From the NCBI GenBank assembly GCA_048594375.1, contig JBMDXK010000026.1, positions 1-58,946 of the forward strand: 58,946 bases of DNA, in the 5' to 3' direction. The notes below the pieces were generated by a model. The model was not told where the DNA came from, made no database searches, and saw only the letters and a list, made by a program, of their open reading frames with translations. Shown one piece after another: positions 1 to 6,781 of the stretch. This stretch comes from JBMDXK01 sp048594375. GTDB taxonomy: Bacteria > Pseudomonadota > Alphaproteobacteria > Rhizobiales > Methylopilaceae. Made by a program: the position numbers and the translations under genes. The stretch's first letter is position 1; each line of letters begins with the position of its first letter.

Positions 1-37
1 GATTATGTATGCAACCAGTTTTTAACTGGGGGTTATA

Positions 38-424
38 ATGAAGAAAGCCGTTGTTATTTTAAGCTTATGCCTTGGTCTAGCAGCCTGCCAAACAACAAGC
101 GAGCCTGCTGTCCTTCCGCACACGAAGTTAACTCTATCAAACAGCCAAATTGAGATTGTCAAAAAAGGCGTAAAGGACTCTATGAAAGACCCTGATAGCG
201 CACGTTTTGATGGCACATTCTCGGCAGCACAGGATGCTGATGGTGTCATTTATGTATGCGGTTATGTTAATGGCAAGAACAGCTTTGGCGGCTATTCTGG
301 ATCAAAGCCCTTCAATGGCATTTTAAGTAAAAGCGGCTTCTTTGCTACAGTCTCAATAGCAAACACCACTGCTGAAGTTACCGTGACACGCACGATGTGC
401 GAAAGATACGGCACCCCCATATGA
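38..424 (+). CDS. Small prophage lipoprotein, unknown function
   Basis: The 128-aa product begins with a basic residue pair, a hydrophobic run and a lipobox ending LAAC at residues 14-17, so it is predicted to be a lipidated envelope protein. No further domain is recognised; the mature part is rich in small polar residues and Gly. The start follows a GGGGG-type ribosome binding site. It lies on the opposite strand to the leftward tail genes and is closed by its own terminator at 465-485. That layout is typical of a phage-carried 'moron' expressed from the prophage, and superinfection exclusion is one known role of such lipoproteins, but nothing in the sequence fixes the function. Confidence 0.75.
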   Translation: MKKAVVILSLCLGLAACQTTSEPAVLPHTKLTLSNSQIEIVKKGVKDSMKDPDSARFDGTFSAAQDADGVIYVCGYVNGKNSFGGYSGSKPFNGILSKSGFFATVSIANTTAEVTVTRTMCERYGTPI

Positions 425-461
425 TAAGATAAATCGACTTATCTGTATCTCACGATGCTTT

Positions 462-485
462 AAAACCGCCTTCGGGCGGTTTTTT
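462..485 (+). terminator. Intrinsic terminator after the lipoprotein gene
   Basis: ACCGCC (465-470), a TTCG tetraloop and GGCGGT (475-480) are followed by a T run. The A run before the stem means it could also work leftward on tail-gene transcripts. Confidence 0.85.
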
Positions 486-559
486 ATTCCCGCCCTAGAG
501 ATCAATCTCAATTTAGTGCAGTATGCAGGTTCTGCGGCCATAATTTCTAAGCCCGAATA

Positions 560-913
560 TTATTTCGCTCTCCCATAAAGTGCATTAAGAGTGCCAGGCG
601 TGAGCTGTGGCAGTTCCTGTTTTTCAGGTTTTTGCGCTTCCTGCTGTTTTTCCGCTGCATAGACAAGAAAAGTATTGTCCATGCTACGGATTGCACGCAG
701 ATCAAAAGATGAAAGCCTGATACCGGTTAAATCAGACCACGCCTTTATCTCAAGATATGAAATAGGATTTGCACTGTAGCCGTTAGAAGAGCGGCCTGCA
801 TGGAGCTGCTCGAAATATTCCCACACATGCAGGCCGGAATGCGGGATACATACCCAGCGTTTATTAAGCTGATCGAGTAACGCTTTATTCAGCGCTTCAA
901 TCAGCTCTTGATA
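560..913 (-). CDS. Tail assembly chaperone, T-like extension (probable -1 frameshift product)
   Basis: This reading frame overlaps the end of the upstream 149-aa chaperone gene in the -1 frame and runs to 560. It has only a weak GTG (824-826) as a possible start and no ribosome binding site there. The open part before the GTG encodes conserved-looking sequence (HSGLHVWEYFEQLHAGR and so on), which argues that translation enters from upstream. The pattern W-x-F-x-x-L, ISYLEIKAW and LTG resembles the second tail assembly chaperone of many alphaproteobacterial siphophages. By analogy with lambda G and GT, the fused product of about 263 residues would load the tape measure protein during tail assembly. 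The family call rests on position and motif pattern. Confidence 0.7.
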   Translation of the reverse strand, partial: YQELIEALNKALLDQLNKRWVCIPHSGLHVWEYFEQLHAGRSSNGYSANPISYLEIKAWSDLTGIRLSSFDLRAIRSMDNTFLVYAAEKQQEAQKPEKQELPQLTPGTLNALYGRAK

Positions 914-1350
914 AAAGCCGAACGGTCAGTGACCGCCGCAATCTGCTCACGGATAACGGGATAGCGCTCATAAAGCTTAAGCGCGTTCTCAGTGCTGAAT
1001 GGGTATTCTGCCCCGTTCAGAATGAACTTATTCCAGCCGACAGTCACACCGGCCAGAATGCGGAACCAGCGTTTCTGCACTTCCTCAGTGCTGGGCTGTC
1101 CAAGCTTTTGTTGCTGTAGGCTTTCGTCTGCCAGAGCATATTGCACTTTCTTGAAGTGCTCGCTATCGGGGCCAACGACACGGATTTTAATGCCGTTGGG
1201 CTTCCCGTGAACATCCAGAATTTCCACTTCCTTGCCCTGCTCTTGCGCAACCACAAGGGCTTCATGGTCATCAAGTGATGGGATTGCAGGAATGGTGGCT
1301 TCGGCTTTGGCTTTGTCTTGGTTGATAAGCTTTGTTTCTTTTTGGCTCAT
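901..1350 (-). CDS. Tail assembly chaperone, G-like
   Basis: A 149-aa acidic and charged protein directly downstream of the tail-tube gene, where lambda-like phages carry gpG. It ends at a TGA (901-903) that a -1 shift would bypass. The 0-frame stretch GCT TTT ATC near 913-918 supplies four consecutive T residues, so a tRNA-Phe could re-pair after slipping one base back. The role inferred is coating the tape measure protein before tube polymerisation. No enzymatic motif is visible. The assignment rests mainly on gene order and the overlapping downstream frame. Confidence 0.7.
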   Translation of the reverse strand: MSQKETKLINQDKAKAEATIPAIPSLDDHEALVVAQEQGKEVEILDVHGKPNGIKIRVVGPDSEHFKKVQYALADESLQQQKLGQPSTEEVQKRWFRILAGVTVGWNKFILNGAEYPFSTENALKLYERYPVIREQIAAVTDRSAFIKS

Positions 1351-1361
1351 GGCGTAAATCC

Positions 1362-1850
1362 TTAGGTTGCCGATGCTGGAACAAGAACAATGTTGGAGTT
1401 GATCTCCAAGGTTGATTGCAGTGTGCGGATGGTATTGGCCTCACCGCCCTGTTGCCGCGCTGTGGCGACAATCGCAATGAAATACTGGACGGAGTTTTTC
1501 GGAGAGGCACCCACAGCTGGCTTGTCGTTGTACTCAATCTTGAATGCGTAATTGTTGTTGGTTTTCTCAGCGGCAATCAGCGCAAGCTGACCTGCATCGG
1601 CAATATCCAGAGCAAAGTTGTTTTCCATTGTTCCGGCGTTACGGGTGCCGCCCTGTTTCAGATCACGCGCTCTGTTAATCAATGATGTGGTGATGATGGT
1701 CTTTGCATCCCCAATCTCACCCATGCTTGTCCATTGACCAATTTCCGTGAATGTCAGGCCGGTAAAATCGGCGGCCACAAAATCCTCGTCTTGGTCATCA
1801 AGCGCTGAGCCGATAGAAATACGGCATCCTGCTACTGCATAAAGCGACAT
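1362..1850 (-). CDS. Major tail (tube) protein
   Basis: 162 aa. The N-terminus (MSLYAVAGCRISIGSAL), the following DFTGLTF-x-EIGQWTSMGEIGD segment and an Ala/Thr-rich C-terminal part match tail-tube proteins of lambda gpV type in siphophages. It is expected to polymerise as hexameric rings around the tape measure protein. It precedes the chaperone pair, as in lambda. A leftward terminator lies just upstream (1870-1894), so transcription from the cargo genes at 1.97-5.75 kb should not freely read into it; it may rely on read-through or its own promoter. Confidence 0.8.
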   Translation of the reverse strand: MSLYAVAGCRISIGSALDDQDEDFVAADFTGLTFTEIGQWTSMGEIGDAKTIITTSLINRARDLKQGGTRNAGTMENNFALDIADAGQLALIAAEKTNNNYAFKIEYNDKPAVGASPKNSVQYFIAIVATARQQGGEANTIRTLQSTLEINSNIVLVPASAT

Positions 1851-1869
1851 TTACTTATCCTTCCTTCAA

Positions 1870-1894
1870 TAAAAAAAAACCCGCTAAAAGCGGG
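1870..1894 (-). terminator. Leftward intrinsic terminator at the cargo/tail boundary
   Basis: On the minus strand, CCCGC-TTTTA-GCGGG is followed by ten T residues (1870-1879). It ends transcription of the 1968-2213 gene immediately before the tail-tube gene and marks the left border of the inserted cargo segment. Confidence 0.85.
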
Positions 1895-1967
1895 GCTGGT
1901 GGTGTGCTAATTCTGTGATCTGGCATAATCCGAATATCGTGCGATGCCGGTTCAAAAGAGGTTCTGG

Positions 1968-2213
1968 TTATTTGGCTTTCAGTTGAAAATTCTGCTGGAA
2001 AAGCTCACTCAGATAAAGCGCAGCGTCAATTGACGGTGTTTTACCGAGAATATTAATGCCTTTCTGCATTCCTTCTTCCACAACCTCAAAAAGGTAATAT
2101 CCACCAAAGCCTAGATGTTCAGCGCCACCATCGATTATGGTTTGACGTGAAAGTTGTGCTATATGAATGCTTCTACCTGAGTCGATGTTTACCGAAGCAA
2201 GGATTTCATCCAT
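1968..2213 (-). CDS. Unknown 81-aa protein, divergent partner
   Basis: I do not recognise this protein. The start chosen is the ATG at 2213, preceded on the minus strand by a GAAGGGGG ribosome binding site; a longer version from 2252 would run further into the opposite gene. The product is a small mixed alpha/beta protein with a Gly-rich centre (GGAEHLGFGGYYLF) and no signal peptide. Its start codon and that of the divergent gene at 2212 use the same CATG tetramer, so the two cannot have separate leaders. It ends before the terminator at 1870-1894. Co-residence suggests a functional pair, which is inference. Confidence 0.6.
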   Translation of the reverse strand: MDEILASVNIDSGRSIHIAQLSRQTIIDGGAEHLGFGGYYLFEVVEEGMQKGINILGKTPSIDAALYLSELFQQNFQLKAK

Positions 2214-2940
2214 GGCAAGACCCCCTTCAAGGGAAAGAGAAAGGCCGCGCATCAGTACAAATGATCTGGCCTTATATATGGTATCTTCTGAGACTACAAA
2301 AACAACAATTATACGCAGGTCGAAATATCCTCAGACACCTGCTATAATTCGTTATCGGGACGTTCGAGCATCAATCAACAGCTTTCTAACAGACCCACTG
2401 CGCGATATTAAACATATTGTCGCCGCAGAGGAAATGTTTACGCAGAGAGTTGCAGACACTTCCCTCTCAGCATTCGTTCGTGAAGACGCTCAAGCATCTA
2501 TTGAGGTATTACACGCACTTCAAAGACTTTCCAATCAATTATCTCCCTTTGAATTTATTAATGCGCCGCGCGACCAGCAGCCGCTCATTATTGAAGGTGT
2601 AGAAGTCTCCGTCAGAGCCGATTTATTGGTACACGGTCAGTATCGTGGCGATGAGCAAGTCGGCGCAGCAATATTGAGAATGACGCAAGATGATGCTGCA
2701 AGTAACACCGCGAGAGAAAGGCGCAGGAACATAGGATGTTATGTTGCTACTCTTGCAAAACTACACGTTGAACAAAATCTCGCAGGGGATAGAACCCCAA
2801 AAGATCGTTTGTGCATGTCCATAGATGTTCAGCATGGTGAAGTATTTCAAAATCCCCAATCAAGCACACGCAGAGCAAGCGATTTAAGGTCTGCATGTAG
2901 ATTTATTGCCGCCCTTTGGCCAACAATAGAGAGAGCATAA
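2212..2940 (+). CDS. Conserved unknown 242-aa cargo protein
   Basis: The start is taken at ATG 2212 (product begins MARPPSRERERPRISTNDL), with AAGGA eight bases upstream. The sequence looks like a conserved family I have seen in Rhizobiales: a basic N-terminus, then VEVSVRADLLVHG (about residue 135), GAAILRMTQDD, RRRNIGCYVATLAKLHVE, LCMSIDVQHGEVF and a closing IAALWPTI. The alternating strands with conserved acidic residues could be a degenerate nuclease-like fold, but no complete catalytic set is visible. It is divergent from the 81-aa gene and ends at a hairpin (2955-2977). It sits in the cargo segment, not in the structural operon. Confidence 0.7.
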   Translation: MARPPSRERERPRISTNDLALYMVSSETTKTTIIRRSKYPQTPAIIRYRDVRASINSFLTDPLRDIKHIVAAEEMFTQRVADTSLSAFVREDAQASIEVLHALQRLSNQLSPFEFINAPRDQQPLIIEGVEVSVRADLLVHGQYRGDEQVGAAILRMTQDDAASNTARERRRNIGCYVATLAKLHVEQNLAGDRTPKDRLCMSIDVQHGEVFQNPQSSTRRASDLRSACRFIAALWPTIERA

Positions 2941-2954
2941 ACAAATCCTTTTAA

Positions 2955-2977
2955 AAGCCCCACACTTGGCGGGGCTT
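2955..2977 (+). terminator. Hairpin terminator after the 242-aa cargo gene
   Basis: AAGCCCC (2955-2961) and GGGGCTT (2971-2977) form a seven-base-pair stem. The T run is weak rightward (AATTT) and somewhat better leftward (TTTTAA), so it may separate the converging 2212-2940 and 3005-3172 genes. Confidence 0.6.
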
Positions 2978-3004
2978 AATTTGCTGTCTGGTTTTTTATG
3001 GCAG

Positions 3005-3172
3005 TTATCGCGGGAGCTCACGATTTGGTAAAGTGTCTATATGATCCTCGGCGTCAGCTTTTGTTTTGAAACTTGGCCCATATTGATTGTCACTATCATA
3101 CACTTTGTATCCTTCGTGGGTTTTGATAATTTGATAGCCACGATAATTATCAATCTCTGGTTTAGATGGCAT
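3005..3172 (-). CDS. Small unknown 55-aa protein
   Basis: An ORF starting ATG at 3172 and ending TAA at 3005-3007, preceded by a strong GGAGG five bases before the ATG. The product (MPSKPEIDNYRGYQII...TLPNRELPR) is hydrophilic. Its NYRGYQIIKTHEGYKVYD segment looks like a two-strand antiparallel sheet followed by a helix (KADAEDHIDTL), as in small phage beta-beta-alpha proteins. It belongs to the cargo segment and converges with the 2212-2940 gene. Function unknown. Confidence 0.6.
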   Translation of the reverse strand: MPSKPEIDNYRGYQIIKTHEGYKVYDSDNQYGPSFKTKADAEDHIDTLPNRELPR

Positions 3173-3232
3173 TTTGCCTCCGTTACAAACTGTCTCTGAT
3201 AGGAATAAGCTATCTGAGTCGTTTGAATAGTA

Positions 3233-3252
3233 AAGGCTCCCGAAGGAGCCTT
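3233..3252 (-). terminator. Perfect hairpin after the antirepressor-like gene
   Basis: AAGGCTCC (3233-3240), loop CGAA, GGAGCCTT (3245-3252): an eight-base-pair perfect stem. It lies between the end of the 3297-3953 gene and the start of the 55-aa gene, with short T stretches on either side. Confidence 0.65.
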
Positions 3253-3296
3253 GTATTATCTTGATCGCGACTGGTGCCTAAATTCGTCAGTGATAT

Positions 3297-3953
3297 TCAG
3301 CCCGCCACCAGATGCGGCTTTGGCCTGACTGGCACATCCGCATCGAGCCGATCCTCAAAGCGGCCTTCCGGCTTCCACAACGGTGAATGGCGTGAAAACT
3401 CCATATCGAACAGAACACGCTCCAGCGCCGTACCAAAGTCTTTGAACAAACCCTGCTTCACCCATTTATTGGCGGTGCAGATCACTTGGTGCATGTTCAA
3501 GATAAAGTCAGTGCCTGGCATTGATCCGGCTTTAACCGCTGCTGGTTTTGGCTGCGCGCGGCGATGAGCGCGAACTTTGATCGGCTTACCTTCCGTCACT
3601 GCATCGAAAACCTCAATCACATGGATCAATATGTCCGTGGCATTGTCGGTTTCAGGCTTGGATGCAATGTATATGGCTTGCTTTTTGGTTAGCCAGTATT
3701 CTTGTGTTGGTCTTCCACCCTTTGAAGTAGTTTGAACCGCGATGGTGCAAACCTTCCCGAAGCGCTCCAAGCTGTTATAATGCCTTTGAATTAATGATCT
3801 AATTCTACGGGCATGTTCAAACCCCAGAACCTCGGCCAGACGCAAATCCAGAATGCGCGGCTCATGGTTCACCTTTGTGTTAATATCGTTCACAGAAAGC
3901 GGCGTGTAGTCGTTTAATTCCAAAGGCAGCGGTGCTATATTCAATGTAGCCAT
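3297..3953 (-). CDS. Phage regulatory / antirepressor-like protein
   Basis: 218 aa from the ATG at 3953 (MATLNIAPLPLEL); an ATG three codons upstream is also possible. The central part (EPRILDLRLAEVLGFEHARRI, then RSLIQRHY, GRPTQEYWLTKKQAIYI and ATDILIHVIEVFDA) matches the N-terminal DNA-binding/regulatory domain found in phage Rha and antirepressor-type proteins. The C-terminal 80 residues are not recognised. It is transcribed divergently from a ribbon-helix-helix gene at 4043, suggesting a repressor/antirepressor pair controlling the cargo segment. It has its own hairpin at 3233-3252. Confidence 0.65.
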   Translation of the reverse strand: MATLNIAPLPLELNDYTPLSVNDINTKVNHEPRILDLRLAEVLGFEHARRIRSLIQRHYNSLERFGKVCTIAVQTTSKGGRPTQEYWLTKKQAIYIASKPETDNATDILIHVIEVFDAVTEGKPIKVRAHRRAQPKPAAVKAGSMPGTDFILNMHQVICTANKWVKQGLFKDFGTALERVLFDMEFSRHSPLWKPEGRFEDRLDADVPVRPKPHLVAG

Positions 3954-4042
3954 TTCAATCATCCAATCTGATTGTTATCGGTTAAGGCCGGTGGAGAAGT
4001 TAGCGCTTCCCATCGGCCTGATTATTTGATAACAGTAATTCT

Positions 4043-4249
4043 ATGACTGATCAACTAAAAAATGATAACAGAAAATCAAGAGGCCGCCCTGCCACTGGGC
4101 AAGGCCAGATGCTTGGCGTTCGCCTGCATGATGATTTGCTTGTCCCTCTGGATAACTATATCGCAAAGAGCGGTGCTGATGCTTCAAGACCAGAGGCTAT
4201 TCGCCGTATCTTAAAAGAATGGCTTAGGGGCAAGGGCTACGCAAAATGA
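4043..4249 (+). CDS. Ribbon-helix-helix (CopG/Arc-type) regulator
   Basis: 68 aa. After a basic GRPATGQG segment comes the RHH signature: a strand (MLGVRLHDDLLVPLDNYI), then a helix and a second helix with SRPEAIRRILKEWL. Such proteins bind operators as dimers through the antiparallel strand pair. It is divergent from the antirepressor-like gene at 3953, with about 90 bases between the starts, which must contain both promoters; autoregulation and repression of the neighbour are likely. An antitoxin role was considered, but the adjacent gene is not toxin-like. Confidence 0.8.
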   Translation: MTDQLKNDNRKSRGRPATGQGQMLGVRLHDDLLVPLDNYIAKSGADASRPEAIRRILKEWLRGKGYAK

Positions 4250-4297
4250 AAGCCCCGTGTTTTGTCAGTATTTTTACAGTTATTTTAAAATATCACC

Positions 4298-4831
4298 CTA
4301 ATTAACATTACTCCGTTCATACTCTACATGAAACAGAGCATGAGCCCGCTTAATGACCATAAAGATAGTCAAGCTAAAATGTATTATCATGTAAATAAAT
4401 ACATACACTTCGATGTTATAATTAATTTTAAGTGAGTAAAAAGCCATCAATATAACCACAAAGATACAACATAAAATCATCAAATAAGAAATATTTGTAT
4501 TAAGCTCTTTTATTAGTGAATTACGAAGATCTATTTTATTCATTTGTATTGATGCCATTTTCGCATCACGGCTATAGTTATTTTCTTTTTGGAAGATGCT
4601 GAATAATGCAATTTGAACACTTAAAAGCAGTGCTGCAAAAATTGAGAAAACAGACACCGCTAAACTAAAAACGTTATCATCAAGCTTAAGATCAAAAAAT
4701 ATAGCTACATCAGCAATATAAGCGGGTAATGCATAGAAAATAAACATATCTACAAACAAAATTTTGCTCGTATTGTCGTCACATAATGTATCTATATGCG
4801 CAGATATAATATGAAAAATATTTGCTTTCAT
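4298..4831 (-). CDS. Four-helix membrane protein of a two-gene cargo unit
   Basis: 177 aa. Hydrophobic segments are visible near residues 24-48, 54-80, 108-132 and 138-160, with a charged loop (QKENNYSRDAKMASIQMNKIDLRNS) between the second and third. There is no signal peptide and no enzymatic motif. The start overlaps the stop of the 308-aa gene by four bases (ATGA, 4828-4831), so the two are translationally coupled. The region is clearly richer in A+T than the phage structural genes, a sign of separate acquisition. A soluble protein paired with a small multi-helix membrane protein resembles many abortive-infection systems, where the membrane protein is the effector. That comparison is inference. 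Confidence 0.7.
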   Translation of the reverse strand: MKANIFHIISAHIDTLCDDNTSKILFVDMFIFYALPAYIADVAIFFDLKLDDNVFSLAVSVFSIFAALLLSVQIALFSIFQKENNYSRDAKMASIQMNKIDLRNSLIKELNTNISYLMILCCIFVVILMAFYSLKINYNIEVYVFIYMIIHFSLTIFMVIKRAHALFHVEYERSNVN

Positions 4832-5754
4832 GTTCCGCCAATAGCCTCGTAGAACGCTTCCATCAACTCATCAACTTCAATGCATATCGTCTCAATTGTT
4901 GGGTGCCCTTTTGGCCCTCGCTTAACTTTGTCACTGACTTCGATTGAACCGCTATCGACCATAGATCCGAGTATTCCTATTACTCTTCTTTTTCCAGCAA
5001 AATCAACTTCTGCCTTAATCTCATTATATTCAATACCATCCATGGTAAATATGCCGGTTTTTTGAGCAGGGAGTATAATATCTGAAATATCCTTGTGGGT
5101 ACCCAAAAACCCTCTACGCTTGCTTCTAAAGACAGTCTCCATTTCATATTCTTGTGTTATAGCTCCTTTCAAATATTTATCTGCTTTATCTTGAGGCGGC
5201 TGCCTCTGGATGAACCGTAACTGTTTAACCGGAGAAAACCCTAATTCACCGGTACTAATGTCCTCAATCATCAGCTTTTCAAATCCCAACCGATAGCCTT
5301 CATGCATTTTGGAGAATTCGTCACTGGCTGCACGTTGTATTCTTCCAATACAAGATCTTGGCCCAAAGGATTGAAGAGCTAATAAAGCAAAGTCTGCTTC
5401 TAATGGGCACCAGATTTGATAATAGAGAGGAACTTCTTCCATATCTGTGGCAAGTCTCTCATATTTCTTTTCTTTGGTCTTAGAGTCCTTAATGTCGCTA
5501 CCAAATCCAGTTGTTCCGTAATTAATTATACCATGAAGAGTTCTGATCGATTTAGTCTCCTCCGGTGTAAAAAACCAAGCCCTATCATCTCCCTCCGTTT
5601 CTTTTATCTTTAACTTTACAAAGATGTCGAAGAAAGTCAGCAAATCATATTTGCTTTCACCTCCCTTAATTGGGATGGGCGTACGATCAAGTTTCTTGAA
5701 GACTTGAACTTTGTAAAATCTTAATCCGATCGCAAAAGACATTGTGATTCCCAT
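4828..5754 (-). CDS. Soluble 308-aa cargo protein coupled to a membrane protein
   Basis: I cannot assign a family. The likely start is ATG 5754 or the ATG four codons later (MSFAIGLRF). The N-terminus (IGLRFYKVQVFKKLDR) reads as beta strands. A central block (VPLYYQIWCPLEADFALLAL, then SFGPRSCIGRIQRAASDEF) looks conserved, and the C-terminus carries several beta strands and an acidic helix. No Walker, nuclease or HEPN signature is visible. It lies downstream of a terminator (5784-5798), so it needs its own promoter in 5755-5783. It overlaps the membrane gene and shares its A+T-rich composition. A sensor/effector defence pair is a hypothesis. Confidence 0.65.
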   Translation of the reverse strand: MGITMSFAIGLRFYKVQVFKKLDRTPIPIKGGESKYDLLTFFDIFVKLKIKETEGDDRAWFFTPEETKSIRTLHGIINYGTTGFGSDIKDSKTKEKKYERLATDMEEVPLYYQIWCPLEADFALLALQSFGPRSCIGRIQRAASDEFSKMHEGYRLGFEKLMIEDISTGELGFSPVKQLRFIQRQPPQDKADKYLKGAITQEYEMETVFRSKRRGFLGTHKDISDIILPAQKTGIFTMDGIEYNEIKAEVDFAGKRRVIGILGSMVDSGSIEVSDKVKRGPKGHPTIETICIEVDELMEAFYEAIGGT

Positions 5755-5783
5755 AATTAATTTTGGAAATCAAAAGATTTATT

Positions 5784-5798
5784 CTCGCCAAAGGCGAG
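5784..5798 (-). terminator. Hairpin at the right border of the cargo segment
   Basis: CTCGCC (5784-5789), AAA, GGCGAG (5793-5798). T-rich sequence follows on both strands (TCATTTTT rightward, AATAAATCTTTTG leftward). It lies between the tail terminator gene and the 308-aa cargo gene. Confidence 0.65.
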
Positions 5799-5906
5799 TC
5801 ATTTTTGGTTCAGGTTGAAATTATCCACCATTATGACATCAAACCACCACATCCTTAAGCCCAAGCCCCGCCCGTTTTTCTTTCAGAGATGTAAGGCGGT
5901 CTTGGG

Positions 5907-6326
5907 TTACGCAAAGCTGTAATAATTTATGCTCACGGGTATCATGCTGACATTGCCCTCTTGAAGCATTGGCGCAACGTCCGGTCTTTTCTCAAAGCGC
6001 ACTTCGCCACCATCAAACGGGAGCCGCGTATCATCATTGAAATGATTGGCAATCATTCCTGCCACTTCACGCGGGAATATCTCGCTTTCCTGCTTTTGCC
6101 ACATGACGGATACTTGCAAGATACCTTTGTGCCTGTGCTTGCCCAGATTGGCAATAAAGAGCCGGTCTGTAGTGTTTGGCAGGTATGCCACGGAAAGATA
6201 ATTCCCGCCCTCCGGTGGTTCAAATTCTACGCCCTGCTCTGCTATGGGAAGGGCTGGCGATAGTGTCAAGGTAGCCAGATGATTGAACAGCGCCTCATAG
6301 ATCTTGCCCTCTACAGTGACCTGCAT
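5907..6326 (-). CDS. Tail terminator protein (gpU/DUF4128-like)
   Basis: 139 aa. It begins with a helix (VEGKIYEALFNHLATL) followed by strands including YLSVAYLPN, KGILQVSVMWQ and a closing VSMIPVSINYYSFA, the usual layout of siphophage tail terminators. These cap the tail tube and attach it to the head. It is the last head-tail gene before the cargo segment; in related phages the tube protein gene follows directly, whereas here it is separated by about 4 kb. Its neighbour upstream is the gp10-like protein. Confidence 0.75.
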   Translation of the reverse strand: MQVTVEGKIYEALFNHLATLTLSPALPIAEQGVEFEPPEGGNYLSVAYLPNTTDRLFIANLGKHRHKGILQVSVMWQKQESEIFPREVAGMIANHFNDDTRLPFDGGEVRFEKRPDVAPMLQEGNVSMIPVSINYYSFA

Positions 6327-6340
6327 ATCGTATAACCCTC

Positions 6341-6781
6341 TTATTGTGGAGCCGCCGCTTTAGCCTCAGCCGATACCTGATTGACGATTTGCTGCCAGTT
6401 TTGCGCGGCAAGACGCACAAAGGCTTTTCCTGCCCTGCCGTTGGAGCCATACTCTTGATGGGCGGCATAAGAAGCCACATACCCCGCATAGAATGTCTGG
6501 CCAAGCGCCATGCCTTGAATGGTCAATGACACTGCATCCTCATAAGGATACTTCTTGCCATCAGCAGGGCGTGAAGCGGGGTCAATATCCGGCATTTGCG
6601 AGAGAGAAGCCCTGATTGAGGCTCTTAAGAACCCCGTATCCACCGGCATGTTACCGCCAGCAGCAACGGGCTTTTGCATTTCTGATACAACCCGCTGCAT
6701 GGACTCTTTCGTCACGCGCTCAAGCCTATCTTCCGTCTCTTTAACCCAGTCGCTGACCTGCGCGGAAAAGCTTTTGCTCAT
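6341..6781 (-). CDS. Head-tail joining protein (HK97 gp10-like)
   Basis: 146 aa. The MPVDTGFLRASI segment (around residues 44-57), FYAGYVASYAAHQEYGSNGR and AGKAFVRLAAQNWQQIV are characteristic of HK97 gp10-like/minor tail completion proteins, which form part of the neck. Its ATG shares one base with the TAA of the upstream morphogenesis gene (TAATG at 6779-6783), indicating translational coupling in the late operon. Confidence 0.8.
   Translation of the reverse strand: MSKSFSAQVSDWVKETEDRLERVTKESMQRVVSEMQKPVAAGGNMPVDTGFLRASIRASLSQMPDIDPASRPADGKKYPYEDAVSLTIQGMALGQTFYAGYVASYAAHQEYGSNGRAGKAFVRLAAQNWQQIVNQVSAEAKAAAPQ

Noticed and set aside
5839..5940. Open minus-strand frame ending ...LTSLKEKRAGLGLKDVVV after the tail terminator gene
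   Set aside because: The sequence looks protein-like, but no start codon with a ribosome binding site is present, and it would need a frameshift from the 5907-6326 gene; a slip site was not evident. It may be the remnant of a neighbouring gene cut by the cargo insertion.
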